Source of the DNA: Alphaproteobacteria bacterium | GTDB taxonomy: Bacteria; Pseudomonadota; Alphaproteobacteria; UBA2966; CAIVPW01 | Assembly: GCA_947481575.1 (NCBI GenBank) | Contig: CANKGV010000008.1 | Span: 1-64,000, forward strand | Reading direction: 5' to 3' | DNA: 64,000 bases | Shown: positions 52,783 to 61,612 of the stretch, piece by piece | How the letters are laid out: each line of letters begins with the position of its first letter | Position numbering within the stretch: position 1 is the stretch's first letter | The notes under the pieces: model-generated | The model's database searches: none | Seen by the model: the letters and a program-made list of their open reading frames with translations, nothing else | Told to the model about the DNA's origin: nothing | Program-made: the position numbers and the translations under genes

Positions 52783-54041
52783 CAGTAGGTAGACTCCTGG
52801 GGCCGCATCCGGCTGCGGCCTGCGTTTGGCAGCAACGAACTGTATACCGAGAGAGTTTGCGCCGCGACAGCGCGCTGATCGTAGCCCGCCTCTGCACGCG
52901 CGCGAGCGGCAATGCCCATTGCAGATCGCCTGCTTGGGTCCACCACGAGCACCCTCAGCGCTTCCACGAGGGCCGCCGCGTCTCCGGGGGGAACGACTAG
53001 GCCCGTCACGCCGTCAACTACCGCGTCGACGCACCCAGGAATGTTGGTAGTTACGACGGCGCGCCCGCTGGCCGCAGCTTCCAACAATATCTTGGGAACG
53101 CCTTCCCCGTACTTGGACGGCAGGCAAACCACGGCTGCCTCGGAAAGGACTCCGGCCATGTCTTCGCGGAACCCCCACCACTCGATCAGACCTTCCGATT
53201 GCCACGCCGACAGCTGTGCTTCGGGTACTGCGCGCGGGTTGCTGCTATGAGTCCTCCCGACCAAGGCGAACCGAGCGACAACGCCTTGGGACCGAAGTTG
53301 TCGCGCAGCATCGACAAACTCTTGGATCCCCTTCTCCCAGATGAGGCGCGCCGCCAGGACGACAAGCGGGATGCCCGGGGGCTCTCGGAGCAATCGGAAA
53401 TTCGCCAAGTCGACACCGGCGCCGCCAAGCACCAGAGAACGGTCGAGCCTGACCACACCCAGGTCGACTAGGCTGTCGCGGTCCGCCGTGTTCTGGAACA
53501 CGACTCGGGCATTGCGATGGCCGAACGAAACTCGCATTGCGATCGACACTACGGCTCGGATCAACCGCGCCCCTGGCCCGCGCGCCGAGAACACATGACC
53601 GAGGCCCGTGACGGCGTAAACGACGGCCGGAACCGAAGTGATTCTTGCCGCGATCCCCCCGTAGAGATTTGGCTTGATCGTAACTAAGTGAACTACGTCC
53701 GGCCGGAGATTCCGGTACAGGAGAATCAGCGCAGCTAGCGTTCGTAGCTCGGCGAGAGGGTTGGTTCCCCGGCGCGACAGCGGAATGGCGTGGTAGGTGA
53801 ACCCGGCGTTGGCCAGCTGCGAAACCTCGAAACCATCCGGCGCCCACACATGATCCGGAGGAGCGGCCACGTGAACGTCGAGCCCGGCATCTCGAGCTGC
53901 CTCGGCAGTCGCGAGCCTATGAGACAGCAAGAAGTAAGCCTCGTTGATCACAAACAGTAGGCGGCGCCCGTGCAAGGGGCGAGCAGCGCTATCGGGATCG
54001 CGCGCGCGGCCATCGAGCGGCGGGCGCATGACGTTGCTCAC
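52782..54041 (-). CDS. Glycosyltransferase family 4 protein
   Basis: About 419 residues. LLFVINEAYFLLSHRLATAE is the acceptor-side opening, with VYAVTGLGHVFSARG; the donor domain has VVLAARLIWEKGIQEFVDA and the E-x7-E motif in LPSKYGEGVPKILLEAAASG. The FLSHRL, VTGLGHVF and KYGEGVPK strings are those of the branch that often adds N-acetylfucosamine/rhamnose-like residues to lipid carriers; that is a family tendency and not proof. A GTG at 54041 overlaps the DUF2304 stop; ATG 54029 is an alternative. Confidence 0.9.
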   Translation of the reverse strand: MSNVMRPPLDGRARDPDSAARPLHGRRLLFVINEAYFLLSHRLATAEAARDAGLDVHVAAPPDHVWAPDGFEVSQLANAGFTYHAIPLSRRGTNPLAELRTLAALILLYRNLRPDVVHLVTIKPNLYGGIAARITSVPAVVYAVTGLGHVFSARGPGARLIRAVVSIAMRVSFGHRNARVVFQNTADRDSLVDLGVVRLDRSLVLGGAGVDLANFRLLREPPGIPLVVLAARLIWEKGIQEFVDAARQLRSQGVVARFALVGRTHSSNPRAVPEAQLSAWQSEGLIEWWGFREDMAGVLSEAAVVCLPSKYGEGVPKILLEAAASGRAVVTTNIPGCVDAVVDGVTGLVVPPGDAAALVEALRVLVVDPSRRSAMGIAARARAEAGYDQRAVAAQTLSVYSSLLPNAGRSRMRPQESTY

Positions 54042-54391
54042 TCCCTCTCCACTTGCCACGCGCGACCGCGTTCCTGGGCATCCAGCTCCATCGCCGCAAT
54101 CTGACGGACCAGTGCCGCCTGCCTTGATCGAAGCCGGGTTACAAACACGGTAAGGGTTACCAGGATGCCGACCAAGAGGAACACCGCGAGGAACAACACC
54201 GCAATCGGCGGATAGAGAATTCCGAGCCGCACCCCCAGCCAGTCAACGAACGCGGGCTGCGTGGCCGCAAAGCCCAGCATCACGACGCCGGCAAACCAGG
54301 GGAAGAACAAGTCCACTTGGATCAGGCGCGCGCGCACAAGCGCCAGAAGCGCCACCGCCAAGGCGACGACGATCGCGATGTGAATCGTCAT
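54038..54391 (-). CDS. DUF2304 family small membrane protein
   Basis: 117 residues with three hydrophobic helices: IHIAIVVALAVALLALV, LFFPWFAGVVMLGFAA and IAVLFLAVFLLVGILVTLTV. A basic coiled tail (RLRSRQAALVRQIAAMELDA) follows. This layout is that of DUF2304 proteins, which are usually encoded beside a polyprenyl-phosphate GT2, as here. Start and stop overlap both neighbours by four bases. It probably helps anchor the glycosyltransferase at the membrane. Confidence 0.88.
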   Translation of the reverse strand: MTIHIAIVVALAVALLALVRARLIQVDLFFPWFAGVVMLGFAATQPAFVDWLGVRLGILYPPIAVLFLAVFLLVGILVTLTVFVTRLRSRQAALVRQIAAMELDAQERGRAWQVERE

Positions 54392-55104
54392 CGCCGTGGC
54401 CTCATCAGTTCGGTCAGGGCGAAAACATTGAAACGGAAGAACATGCCCAGCGCCGCTGTCACATTGATTGAGGAACGGCCCTCACCACGCGGACGCTGTT
54501 GCACCGAGACCGACACTACCCGCAGTCCTGCGCGGCACGCGGTTATCGCGATCTGCGGCTCCGGAAAGCGCTCCAGCGGCACCGCGTTAAGACGTTGCAT
54601 CGCCACCACATTTGCGGCAAACAGGCCACTGTTTACATCCCGTGGCGCGCCGCCGCCGGTCATCAACCGGGCGACGAAATTGAAATAGGCCTTCATGGCG
54701 CGGCGCGCGCCAACGTCGAGGGTGTTGCTGCGATCTTCGTTTGTCCGTACGCCTACTACTAAATCTGCGGTCTTCAGGGCTTCGAGCAACCGGGGAATGT
54801 CGGAGAGAGCATGCTGACCGTCGGCGTCAACCCGAACGAGCGCCTCGTAGCGCCAACGGAGCGCGTGATGGAACGCAATCTGGGTACTGACACCCAACCC
54901 GTAGTTCGCGTTCAGGCGAACGTGCAGGCAACGTTCATCTGGCCGGTCGACCGGCGGATCAGAACCGTCGTCCACGATGAGCGCGCGATAGCCAGCACCG
55001 AGCTGGGCAACCTCGGCTGCGATGTGCGGAATGGCGCTGCGATCCGCATACGTCGGAACAAAGACTAGGACCGGGTGATCGCTGTTCGGGGCCACGGAAT
55101 GCAT
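54388..55104 (-). CDS. Glycosyltransferase family 2 protein (polyprenyl-phosphate type)
   Basis: About 238 residues from ATG 55104. VLVFVPTYADRSAIPHIAAE, IVDDGSDPP, LNANYGLGVSTQIAFHHAL and VRVDADGQHALSDI (the D-x-D site) place it with DPM1-like GT2 enzymes that load a sugar onto a polyprenyl phosphate. Upstream in-frame codons (to 55296) are low-complexity and overlap the divergent gene, so they are excluded; ATG 55155 is possible. Followed by DUF2304 in a four-base overlap, and first gene of the third operon. Confidence 0.85.
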   Translation of the reverse strand: MHSVAPNSDHPVLVFVPTYADRSAIPHIAAEVAQLGAGYRALIVDDGSDPPVDRPDERCLHVRLNANYGLGVSTQIAFHHALRWRYEALVRVDADGQHALSDIPRLLEALKTADLVVGVRTNEDRSNTLDVGARRAMKAYFNFVARLMTGGGAPRDVNSGLFAANVVAMQRLNAVPLERFPEPQIAITACRAGLRVVSVSVQQRPRGEGRSSINVTAALGMFFRFNVFALTELMRPRR

Positions 55105-55177
55105 GGGTGCGTGTGCGTCAGCGGGCACCTTACTGGCTCCGTGCGCGGAAGTCATCGAGCCGGCCCGTGGACCGGCG

Positions 55178-56359
55178 GTGAGTAGAGTGGGCGGCAAGAC
55201 CTTGGTGGCGTGGGGTGGGTGGGTCCGATGGTCCGTCACCCTCGCTGCGGCGGCTCGCGTCGCACTCTTCATCGGCGCAATCGTTTGGCCGATCACGAAT
55301 GAGCGCGGGGCGCGTGTTTCGCCCCTCCTGTCCCAGGGATACCTCGACTTCCAATTCTACCTCGATTCGCTGCACCGCTACGTCGCGTCGTTCGGCGCGG
55401 TCGTCACCGAGTTCATGCAGTTCTACGCGGGGATGGTCTGGAGAGGGTTTCAACTCATCGCCGGACCGGTCTTTCCGCTCCTCCTCGGTGCTTCCGGCTA
55501 CTCGAGCGGACACTTGCTGCCGTTGTCGCTCGGATACCTCGTCGTCAGTTCGCTGCTCGCCGCCGGTTGGATCATCTGGTTGTCGCGCAATGGAGTACGC
55601 GGCCCCTGGCTGGCGGCGTTTGCGGTCCTGCCGAATGCGGTATGGTTCACCCTCATTATTAGCCCCGACCTGCTGTTCGCGGCCGAATTCGCCGTATTCT
55701 ATTTCGCGTACACCCGCCGCGCCGGTTCCAGCGACACCGCCCTGTGGGTCGCGGCGCTCTTGCTGATGCTGCTGACGCGTCCGAACGCGTTTTCGATCCT
55801 GTTGTTTGTCGCCGCCGACACCCTGGTCAGCACCGTGCGCACGCGGGCGGTGTTCTCGCTGCGAACTGCGGGTACCCTTGTGCTCGTCACCGTTGCGACG
55901 CTCTATCTGTACCCGTACTTCCTATACGAGATGAACAAGGCTGGCGGGGCGCTTCGGTACTTCGGTGCGACGCCGAACGAGTACCTCGGCGGACTGTTTC
56001 ATAGCCTGCCGCCGTGGCTGAACGTGCCTATCTCAGCGGCCGCACTCGTCGGCGCCAAGGTTCTGTACTTCGTGGGGCTGCGACCGACCTATGGCCAAAC
56101 GGCGCTGGTGTTAGTCTTCTTTCGTGCCGTACCGGGCGTCATTCTCCTGCCGGGCCTCCTCAACGTCCTCGCGCGCGGCCCCAACCGGGATCGAGCCCTC
56201 GTGTTCTTGTTTTGCCTGCCGATCATTCTGGGCCCGTCGCAAGACCGCTACTACCTCGCGATCTACCCGCTGCTGTACCTATACGGGGTCCGGTTCTATG
56301 AGGCGGCCTGGCAGTGGATGACCAGGACGCGGGCCGGACGCGTTAGCCCGGCGGCCTAG
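55178..56359 (+). CDS. Polytopic membrane protein, possible GT-C mannosyltransferase
   Basis: About 393 residues with eight to nine hydrophobic helices starting at WSVTLAAAARVALFIGAIVWP. A first periplasmic loop carries YLDFQFYLDSLHRYV, where acidic and aromatic residues resemble the catalytic loop of GT-C enzymes such as PIG-V-type mannosyltransferases. It would use a polyprenyl-linked donor, perhaps the one made by the adjacent divergent GT2. The start is uncertain: GTG 55178 or 55187, or a longer frame from 55103 with an unhydrophobic leader. It overlaps the convergent pentapeptide gene by 17 bases at the 3' end. Confidence 0.6.
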   Translation: MSRVGGKTLVAWGGWVRWSVTLAAAARVALFIGAIVWPITNERGARVSPLLSQGYLDFQFYLDSLHRYVASFGAVVTEFMQFYAGMVWRGFQLIAGPVFPLLLGASGYSSGHLLPLSLGYLVVSSLLAAGWIIWLSRNGVRGPWLAAFAVLPNAVWFTLIISPDLLFAAEFAVFYFAYTRRAGSSDTALWVAALLLMLLTRPNAFSILLFVAADTLVSTVRTRAVFSLRTAGTLVLVTVATLYLYPYFLYEMNKAGGALRYFGATPNEYLGGLFHSLPPWLNVPISAAALVGAKVLYFVGLRPTYGQTALVLVFFRAVPGVILLPGLLNVLARGPNRDRALVFLFCLPIILGPSQDRYYLAIYPLLYLYGVRFYEAAWQWMTRTRAGRVSPAA

Positions 56360-57461
56360 GTCCGGGAGCAACGCCCGGGTCGGCAACAACTTGCGACAGA
56401 TTGACGTGGCTCAGATCGGCGTCGGTCAGCCGCGCGCCGCGCAGCACCGTCGGAATCGACCGGCCCTTCGACTCGCCCGCCCGCCCACGAATCTCCACGG
56501 GCTTCAGAACGGCGTGCGAAAGCTTTGCCTGGCGCAGGTCCGCGTTCTGCAGATTGGCACCCGACAGGTCAGCGCGGCGCAAGTCGGCTTTGAACAGGTT
56601 CGCGTCGCGCAGGTCGGCCAGGACGAGTTCCGCGTCCGCCAGATTGGCCGACGAGAGATTGCACGCCTTGAGGTCCGCTCCGCTCAGGAAGATTCCGGCC
56701 AAGTCGGCGCCCTGGAAATCCATTCCAGTGAAGATGGCGCGGGAGCCATCGGCACCCCCGGAATCCGACCATAGGACGTGGTTGCGTAGCAGTTCCTGGA
56801 CGTTGGGCGGCAGCTTGAGCACGCCATGACTGATTTCAGCGTCGCGCAAATCGGTCGAGCTCAGATCAACACCGGCGAGAATAGCGCCCGTCAAGCGGGC
56901 CCCATTCATGCGCGCCATCGCGAGATTCGCTCCGGTTAGATTGGCGCCCGCCAAGTCTACGCCGGTCATCGCCGCGGACCGAAGATCCGCACCCTGCATT
57001 TCCGCGCCGCGCAAGTCCGAGCGGACTGTGCTGCTCTTCGGTGCAGCTGCCTTGTCGATGGCCGCATCGCCGTTGCCAGCGGCATCGGCGTCGTCAGACT
57101 TGGGCTTGCCGATCGATCCCGCCAGGCTGCCGGGCCGTAGGTCGGCGCGGGCGAGGCGCGCCTGTGTGAGTACGGCGCCCTTGAACTTGGCCCCGCGCAA
57201 GTCGGCTCGCTCAAAATTTGTGCCCGCAGCTACCGAGCGTTCGAAATTCGCGCCGTATAAGTCGGCGGAACTGAAATCCGCCTGGCTCAGGTCAGAGCGG
57301 TGGAAATCCACGCCGGCAAGACTGGCTTCGTGCAGATTGATGCGGGGCAGACGGAGGCCGGAGAGATCCTGTCCACGCAAATCGGCGCGCACACCACCGG
57401 CCTGGCCGCGGACATAGCGGTCATGCGCCCGAAGGATGTCGACCAGTTCTTTGGGCGTCAC
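56343..57461 (-). CDS. Pentapeptide repeat protein, cytoplasmic
   Basis: 372 residues from a GTG. The first 22 residues (TPKELVDILRAHDRYVRGQ) form the family's usual leader helix. They are followed by many A(D/N)L-x-x repeats, such as ADLRGAKF and ANLTGANLAMARMNG, in two blocks separated by a charged Ala-rich spacer (about residues 110-145) and a short insert around LRNHVLWSDSGG. No signal peptide. Right-handed beta-helix proteins of this kind bind other proteins or serve as scaffolds; DNA-gyrase mimicry is known in some but nothing here supports it. The last bases overlap the convergent membrane protein gene. Confidence 0.88.
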   Translation of the reverse strand: MTPKELVDILRAHDRYVRGQAGGVRADLRGQDLSGLRLPRINLHEASLAGVDFHRSDLSQADFSSADLYGANFERSVAAGTNFERADLRGAKFKGAVLTQARLARADLRPGSLAGSIGKPKSDDADAAGNGDAAIDKAAAPKSSTVRSDLRGAEMQGADLRSAAMTGVDLAGANLTGANLAMARMNGARLTGAILAGVDLSSTDLRDAEISHGVLKLPPNVQELLRNHVLWSDSGGADGSRAIFTGMDFQGADLAGIFLSGADLKACNLSSANLADAELVLADLRDANLFKADLRRADLSGANLQNADLRQAKLSHAVLKPVEIRGRAGESKGRSIPTVLRGARLTDADLSHVNLSQVVADPGVAPGPRPPG

Positions 57462-57840
57462 AGGAGCGCCATCAGAGGGGGCCCGTTCCAGCGCCGGCTA
57501 CGCATCTGCCGGCGGAAGCCGCGCCGCGAATCCGCGGCCGACGTGCAATTGGCAGGAGGGCAACCAAAATCCTAACCAAACGCAGTACCTACTTGTCGCA
57601 TGCACCGGTGGGCCACTGCAAGGCGAGCCGTACTACGGTCCGCCGCCCAAATAGTGGGCACAGGGCGCATCGCCGCCCAACCAATAGGCACTAGGGTCGC
57701 ACGGGCAACCGGGAATAGGCGATTTCGTTTAGGAAAATCAGTATGTTAACTCCGATCCAGCGGCTGGCCCGGTTTATGCTCTGCTATCCGCGCCGCGGTT
57801 TCGGGCCGACGTGGCGCCAGGGGGTCGCAGGACGAATGCA
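57462..57840. promoter_or_regulatory. Intergenic region between divergent pentapeptide and receiver genes
   Basis: A 379-base stretch without a supported gene. It holds a GCCGCG/CGCGGC hairpin (57523-57538), an AT-richer patch around 57721-57752 unlike the surrounding GC-rich DNA, and a sigma-54-like element (listed separately). Promoters for both flanking genes are expected here. Short ORFs crossing it show no protein-like character. Confidence 0.45.
57765..57780 (+). promoter_or_regulatory. Possible sigma-54 (-24/-12) promoter
   Basis: TGGCCC-N5-ATGCT has the GG and GC dinucleotides exactly 12 bases apart, as in the consensus TGGCAC-N5-TTGCA. Transcription would start near 57791, about 50 bases before the receiver-domain ORF. 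No enhancer-binding sites were looked for beyond reading by eye. Confidence 0.35.
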
Positions 57841-58287
57841 ATGCAGATCGACAGCATCATGGTGGTTCCCACCGGTTCACGCCGGGGGGTAAGTCTTATC
57901 CGGGAGTTGTCCGAGGCCGGTTGGCCCCAGGTGGCGGAGGTTTCTCCGTCGGAAGACGTCATGGCGGAGATCCGGGACCAACAGCCGTCCGTCGTGATCC
58001 TCGATCTCGGTATTCCGGACGCCCGGTCCCTGGCCCAGGCTTTTCAGGTGGCGCGCGATAGCGGCCGGCCCACGGTCGTATTTGTCGACCGCACCGACGA
58101 AAGCGCGATCGAGGATGCGATTGAGGCTGGGGTTGCGACCTATGTCGTTGGCGGCCTGCGCCACGGCCGCATCCGCCCGATTGTCGAGACTGCGGTGACA
58201 CGTTTCCGGATGTTCGAAAGGCTGCGCCGCGAGCGGGACGACGCCATGAGTGCCTTGTCGGCCTTCTTCGGTCCCGTCGGCCGCTAA
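57841..58287 (+). CDS. NasT-like receiver-domain protein lacking an ANTAR domain
   Basis: 148 residues. The body resembles the receiver part of NasT/AmiR regulators: VVILDLGIPDARSLAQAFQV (candidate phosphoacceptor Asp), TVVFVDRTDESAIEDAIEAG, TYVVGGLRHGRIRPIVETAV, RFRMFERLRRERDD. The acidic pair expected after the first strand is replaced by PTG (IMVVPTGSRRG), and the protein stops where the RNA-binding ANTAR helices should begin (AMSALSAFFGPVGR). It may be a stand-alone pseudo-receiver or a degenerate gene. ATG 57841 is preferred to 57811 because the ten-residue extension is unlike the family. Confidence 0.78.
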   Translation: MQIDSIMVVPTGSRRGVSLIRELSEAGWPQVAEVSPSEDVMAEIRDQQPSVVILDLGIPDARSLAQAFQVARDSGRPTVVFVDRTDESAIEDAIEAGVATYVVGGLRHGRIRPIVETAVTRFRMFERLRRERDDAMSALSAFFGPVGR

Positions 58288-58361
58288 CTCGAGCTGCACC
58301 CACGTTTTGCCGGGGTGCCTCCCTTTGTTACACTGCCGCCCACATTGACTTGGGGCGGATC

Positions 58362-60056
58362 ATGGCGAGTCGCATCGGACTGATCGTGGCAGGGGCAGTT
58401 GTCCTGGCGGCTGCCGGGGCAGCGGCGGTGCTGTTCATGGCCCCCGGCAGGGTTGCTGGACCTGCGGCGACCGTCACTGCAACCGGGGCAACGGCGCAAA
58501 CCACGCCACGGCCTGAGACTGACTTGGGCAAGGGTCTCATGGCCCAGGCCGAGCAACTCTACAATCGGGGCGACGCCGCTGGCGCTGCAGCGGCCTACGA
58601 CAAGGCGCAGACCGCGTATCGCAAGGCCGGCGACGTCCGCGGCGAGGCCGGTGTCGCCTATGGGCTTGGCCGGATGAATCACGGCAGCGGCCAGAGCGAC
58701 AAGGCCCGCGCAGACTATGGACGTGCCGCGGGCCTGTATCAGCAGGCGGGAGACCTTGCCGGTGAGGCGCGCGTGTTGGTGGCGATGGCAGACCTGGAGA
58801 AGGACACGTTCCACGGACCACTGGCGGCGAAGTACTACCGCCAGGCGCGCGAAACGTGGGCGCGGGCCCCGGATCCCAAGACCGACACCCACCCCATCCT
58901 CAACATCGACCGCGCGCCGGAGATGCCGGCCGGTGAGGACAAGGCGCGAGCATTGCTGGCGCAGGCGACGAAGACATTTGGCAACATCGGCGACCGCGAG
59001 GGTGAGGGTGACGTGGCAATGCTCGTCGCAGCCCTCGAAGCGAAGTTGGGGAACGAGAAGCCCTCGCATGCCGCGTATCAGAGCGCCCGCAACCTGTATT
59101 CCATGGCCGGACAACCGGCGAAGGAGGCGATGGCCCAGCTCGCGTTTGCCGCAGGGGATATCCGGTTTGGCTACAACGTGAACGCAGCGGAGGATCTAGC
59201 AGAGGCACAAGCTCTGCTGGCGGGAGACCCGGTTGGCTTGGCCCGCGTGAGCGCGGTCCGCGGCGACCTCGAACGCCTCCAAGGCCGGCTGGAGGAGGCC
59301 CGCCTAGCGTATGACACGGCCCTGCCCGTCCTCACCACCGCCAAACATCCGGACGAACCGTGGGTGCGCTTGCACCTTGGCGAAGTCCAGGCACTGCTCG
59401 GTGACGCCACGGCGGCACAGAAGTCGGTGGAGGTAGCCCTCGGCCGCTTCCGCGAACTCGGCGCCGTCGCCGGCGAAGGCGCCGCCCAGTTGCAGCTTGG
59501 GCTTCTCGCCCTGGCCGCCGGCGCGATCGACCGAGCCGGCCCAGCGCTCACCGTTGCGGCCGAACGCGCCCACGCCGCCGGCGACTCACTGAGCGAGGCA
59601 CGCGCCCTCATGGCCACCGCAGAGGTGGCGGCAAAGCAGAGCAACGCGGCTGCCATAGCAACCGCGCTGGCCTCGAGCGCAGAGCGGTTCGCCGCCGCAA
59701 AGGCCCCATTCGGTTCTGTGCTGGTCAATTTGGCGAAGGGCGATGCGGCCAAAGCCGCAAACGACCCCGCCGGCGCCGCAGGGGCGTACCGGCAGGCGAG
59801 CGCCGCCCTAAAGCAGATCGAGGAGCCGCTCGCGGAGGCCAGCCGGGTGCTGGGCCAGCCGGCCGTGGGCCGCCTCTGGCTCCTGATCGAGGCCGAGGAA
59901 CGGGTCGATGGCGCCGTGCCGGACCCGGAGGTAGTAAGGGCAGCCAAGGCGGCCGATGCTGCCAACAGCGCCACCTATGCTGCATTCAACCCGGACGGCA
60001 GGGCGTTGCTTGCGGCGACTCAGAAGCGCTTGGCCGCCGCCCTCGCTGCCAACTAG
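58362..60056 (+). CDS. Tetratricopeptide-repeat protein with N-terminal membrane anchor
   Basis: 564 residues. An uncleaved-looking N-terminal helix (IGLIVAGAVVLAAAGAAAVLFM) precedes an Ala-rich linker, then TPR-like helical pairs from about residue 55 (LMAQAEQLYNRGDAAGAAAAYDKA and similar) through the whole chain. Probably exposed to the periplasm and protein-binding. A GGGG sits 6 bases upstream of ATG 58362. The next gene begins 17 bases downstream, so the two are likely co-transcribed. Confidence 0.82.
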   Translation: MASRIGLIVAGAVVLAAAGAAAVLFMAPGRVAGPAATVTATGATAQTTPRPETDLGKGLMAQAEQLYNRGDAAGAAAAYDKAQTAYRKAGDVRGEAGVAYGLGRMNHGSGQSDKARADYGRAAGLYQQAGDLAGEARVLVAMADLEKDTFHGPLAAKYYRQARETWARAPDPKTDTHPILNIDRAPEMPAGEDKARALLAQATKTFGNIGDREGEGDVAMLVAALEAKLGNEKPSHAAYQSARNLYSMAGQPAKEAMAQLAFAAGDIRFGYNVNAAEDLAEAQALLAGDPVGLARVSAVRGDLERLQGRLEEARLAYDTALPVLTTAKHPDEPWVRLHLGEVQALLGDATAAQKSVEVALGRFRELGAVAGEGAAQLQLGLLALAAGAIDRAGPALTVAAERAHAAGDSLSEARALMATAEVAAKQSNAAAIATALASSAERFAAAKAPFGSVLVNLAKGDAAKAANDPAGAAGAYRQASAALKQIEEPLAEASRVLGQPAVGRLWLLIEAEERVDGAVPDPEVVRAAKAADAANSATYAAFNPDGRALLAATQKRLAAALAAN

Positions 60057-60073
60057 AACCCGGGGAGACCGCC

Positions 60074-60847
60074 GTGACTCCATTCACTATTGGACTTGGT
60101 GCCGCCACAATCGCGGCATTGGTTGCGACCTCCGGCGTAGCGATGGCAGGGGAGCGGGAGGACGCATTTCGCGCCGGAACGTCGCTCAACTGCTCCGGCT
60201 GCAACCTCGCTCAGGAGAACCTTAAGCGCCGCAGCTTCGCCGGCGCCGACTTGTCTGGTGCGAACCTCGAAGGCGCATCGTTTCACCGGTCGGTGTTGCG
60301 GGGAGCGAACCTGTCGGGCGCCAACTTAAAGGGCGTGAACTTCGACGCGGCGGACCTGACCTTGGCAAACCTGTCGGGCGCCAATATCGAAAACGGTTGG
60401 TTCTACCTGACCGACGCCAGTCGCGCTGACTTCACGGGCGCCAATCTCTCCCACGCACTTATGGGCAGCGCGCGCCTGATTCTGGCCAAGCTTGACGGAG
60501 TCAACTTCGAGGACGCCGACCTTGGCGACGCCAAACTCACGGACGCCAGCCTAAGGAACGCGATTCTGGACTACACGTCGCTGAAAGCGGCCACCGCCAT
60601 TCGCGCCGACATGACGGGCGCAACCGGTCAGGAGATGAACTGGACGGGCGTCGATATGCGGGAGGCGAAGCTGACCGGGATCAATTTCGTCAACTCGACC
60701 TTCTGGCAAGCCAATATGTCCGAAGTGGACATGAACAATGCCAAGTTCACTTCGTGCGACTTGTGGGGAGCCAATCTTTATCTGGCCGAGAGGGACAACG
60801 CGGTGTTTGAGCGATCCCGGATGCCAGACAACACGATGACGCCGTAG
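60074..60847 (+). CDS. Secreted pentapeptide repeat protein
   Basis: 257 residues with a signal peptide (IGLGAATIAALVATSGVAMA, likely cut after AMA near residue 25). A short Cys pair follows (NCSGCNL), then about 30 pentapeptide units such as ADLSGANLEGASF and ANLSGANLKGVNF. The N-terminal C-x-x-C is common in this secreted group. It is predicted periplasmic, in contrast to the cytoplasmic relative at 56343. GTG start at 60074 is also possible. It converges with the hypothetical gene at 60857. Confidence 0.88.
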   Translation: MTPFTIGLGAATIAALVATSGVAMAGEREDAFRAGTSLNCSGCNLAQENLKRRSFAGADLSGANLEGASFHRSVLRGANLSGANLKGVNFDAADLTLANLSGANIENGWFYLTDASRADFTGANLSHALMGSARLILAKLDGVNFEDADLGDAKLTDASLRNAILDYTSLKAATAIRADMTGATGQEMNWTGVDMREAKLTGINFVNSTFWQANMSEVDMNNAKFTSCDLWGANLYLAERDNAVFERSRMPDNTMTP

Positions 60848-60856
60848 CGCCCGCGG

Positions 60857-61594
60857 TCAGGGGTGCGAAAGCGCCGCAGCGACAACCAGTTCCATCCGAG
60901 CACTGCTCTCGAACGCGTTCGGGTACGGCTCTTGCGTCACCGGGTCGATCAAGTTCTGGCCAGGCTTCAGGAATAGCTTCGACTCGATGGTTGCCCGGAT
61001 TCCGTTCACGACACCGCGGCAATAACGCTTCTCGAATACCCCGTACACGGGCCGTTCCCCCGGCAGGGGCGCGATATCGGAACAGCTTGCCTCATCAAGG
61101 CCCGAAAGGCCCACCATCGGCCGCCCCATGATATGGGCATCAATCCGCTGCGCGGGGGGGGCCCGGTTGTCGTTGAACACACGATACCCCTGAACCAGCC
61201 CCTGATCATCGACCAGCAACGACATGATGATCGGCTGATTGAACAGTTGATTGGCCGCATACACCCCGATCATGTGCGGGTCACGAAGCGCGCGCGCTGC
61301 CAGCTCGTCTTCGTCGTCGTACTGGAACCAAATCTCGTGAAGGCCCGTATCCGCTTCTTTGGGACACTTCGCGAAATTCTCAAACGACTGAATGAAGCCG
61401 CCGCGCGGCCCGCCGTTGGTCCCGCAGGCCGGGTCCACCCATTCCGTAACGGGCAGCATGCCGACCGGAGTGCCCAGCTTGATGTCGTAGATCTTGGGTT
61501 GGAGTTCCAGCGCCGCCGCGTCCAACGCAAGGAGCGCAAGCACGGCAAGTACGCCAAATCCGGCAAACCCGCCGCACGCACTGCGATACACCAC
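60857..61594 (-). CDS. Hypothetical secreted protein
   Basis: 245 residues with a signal peptide (GFAGFGVLAVLALLALDAAA). The mature part holds several cysteines (DPACGTNGG, AKCPKEAD, ASCSDIA, RYCRGVV) that could form disulfides, and ends with KPGQNLIDPVTQEPYPNAFE. I do not recognise the family. It follows the cytochrome c gene by 18 bases on the same strand, so it may be part of an exported electron-transfer or cofactor function, but that is only context. Confidence 0.75.
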   Translation of the reverse strand: MVYRSACGGFAGFGVLAVLALLALDAAALELQPKIYDIKLGTPVGMLPVTEWVDPACGTNGGPRGGFIQSFENFAKCPKEADTGLHEIWFQYDDEDELAARALRDPHMIGVYAANQLFNQPIIMSLLVDDQGLVQGYRVFNDNRAPPAQRIDAHIMGRPMVGLSGLDEASCSDIAPLPGERPVYGVFEKRYCRGVVNGIRATIESKLFLKPGQNLIDPVTQEPYPNAFESSARMELVVAAALSHP

Positions 61595-61612
61595 AGCGAA
61601 GCCTCTGCAGGC

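Noticed and set aside
57462..57840. Small ORFs in the pentapeptide-receiver gap
   Set aside because: Several frames of 60-90 codons are open, but none has a ribosome binding site plus protein-like composition, and they overlap the likely promoters.
56343..60847. CRISPR-like or tandem-repeat DNA
   Set aside because: The periodicity is the 15-base codon period of pentapeptide repeats in two protein-coding genes; there are no identical repeats with unique spacers.
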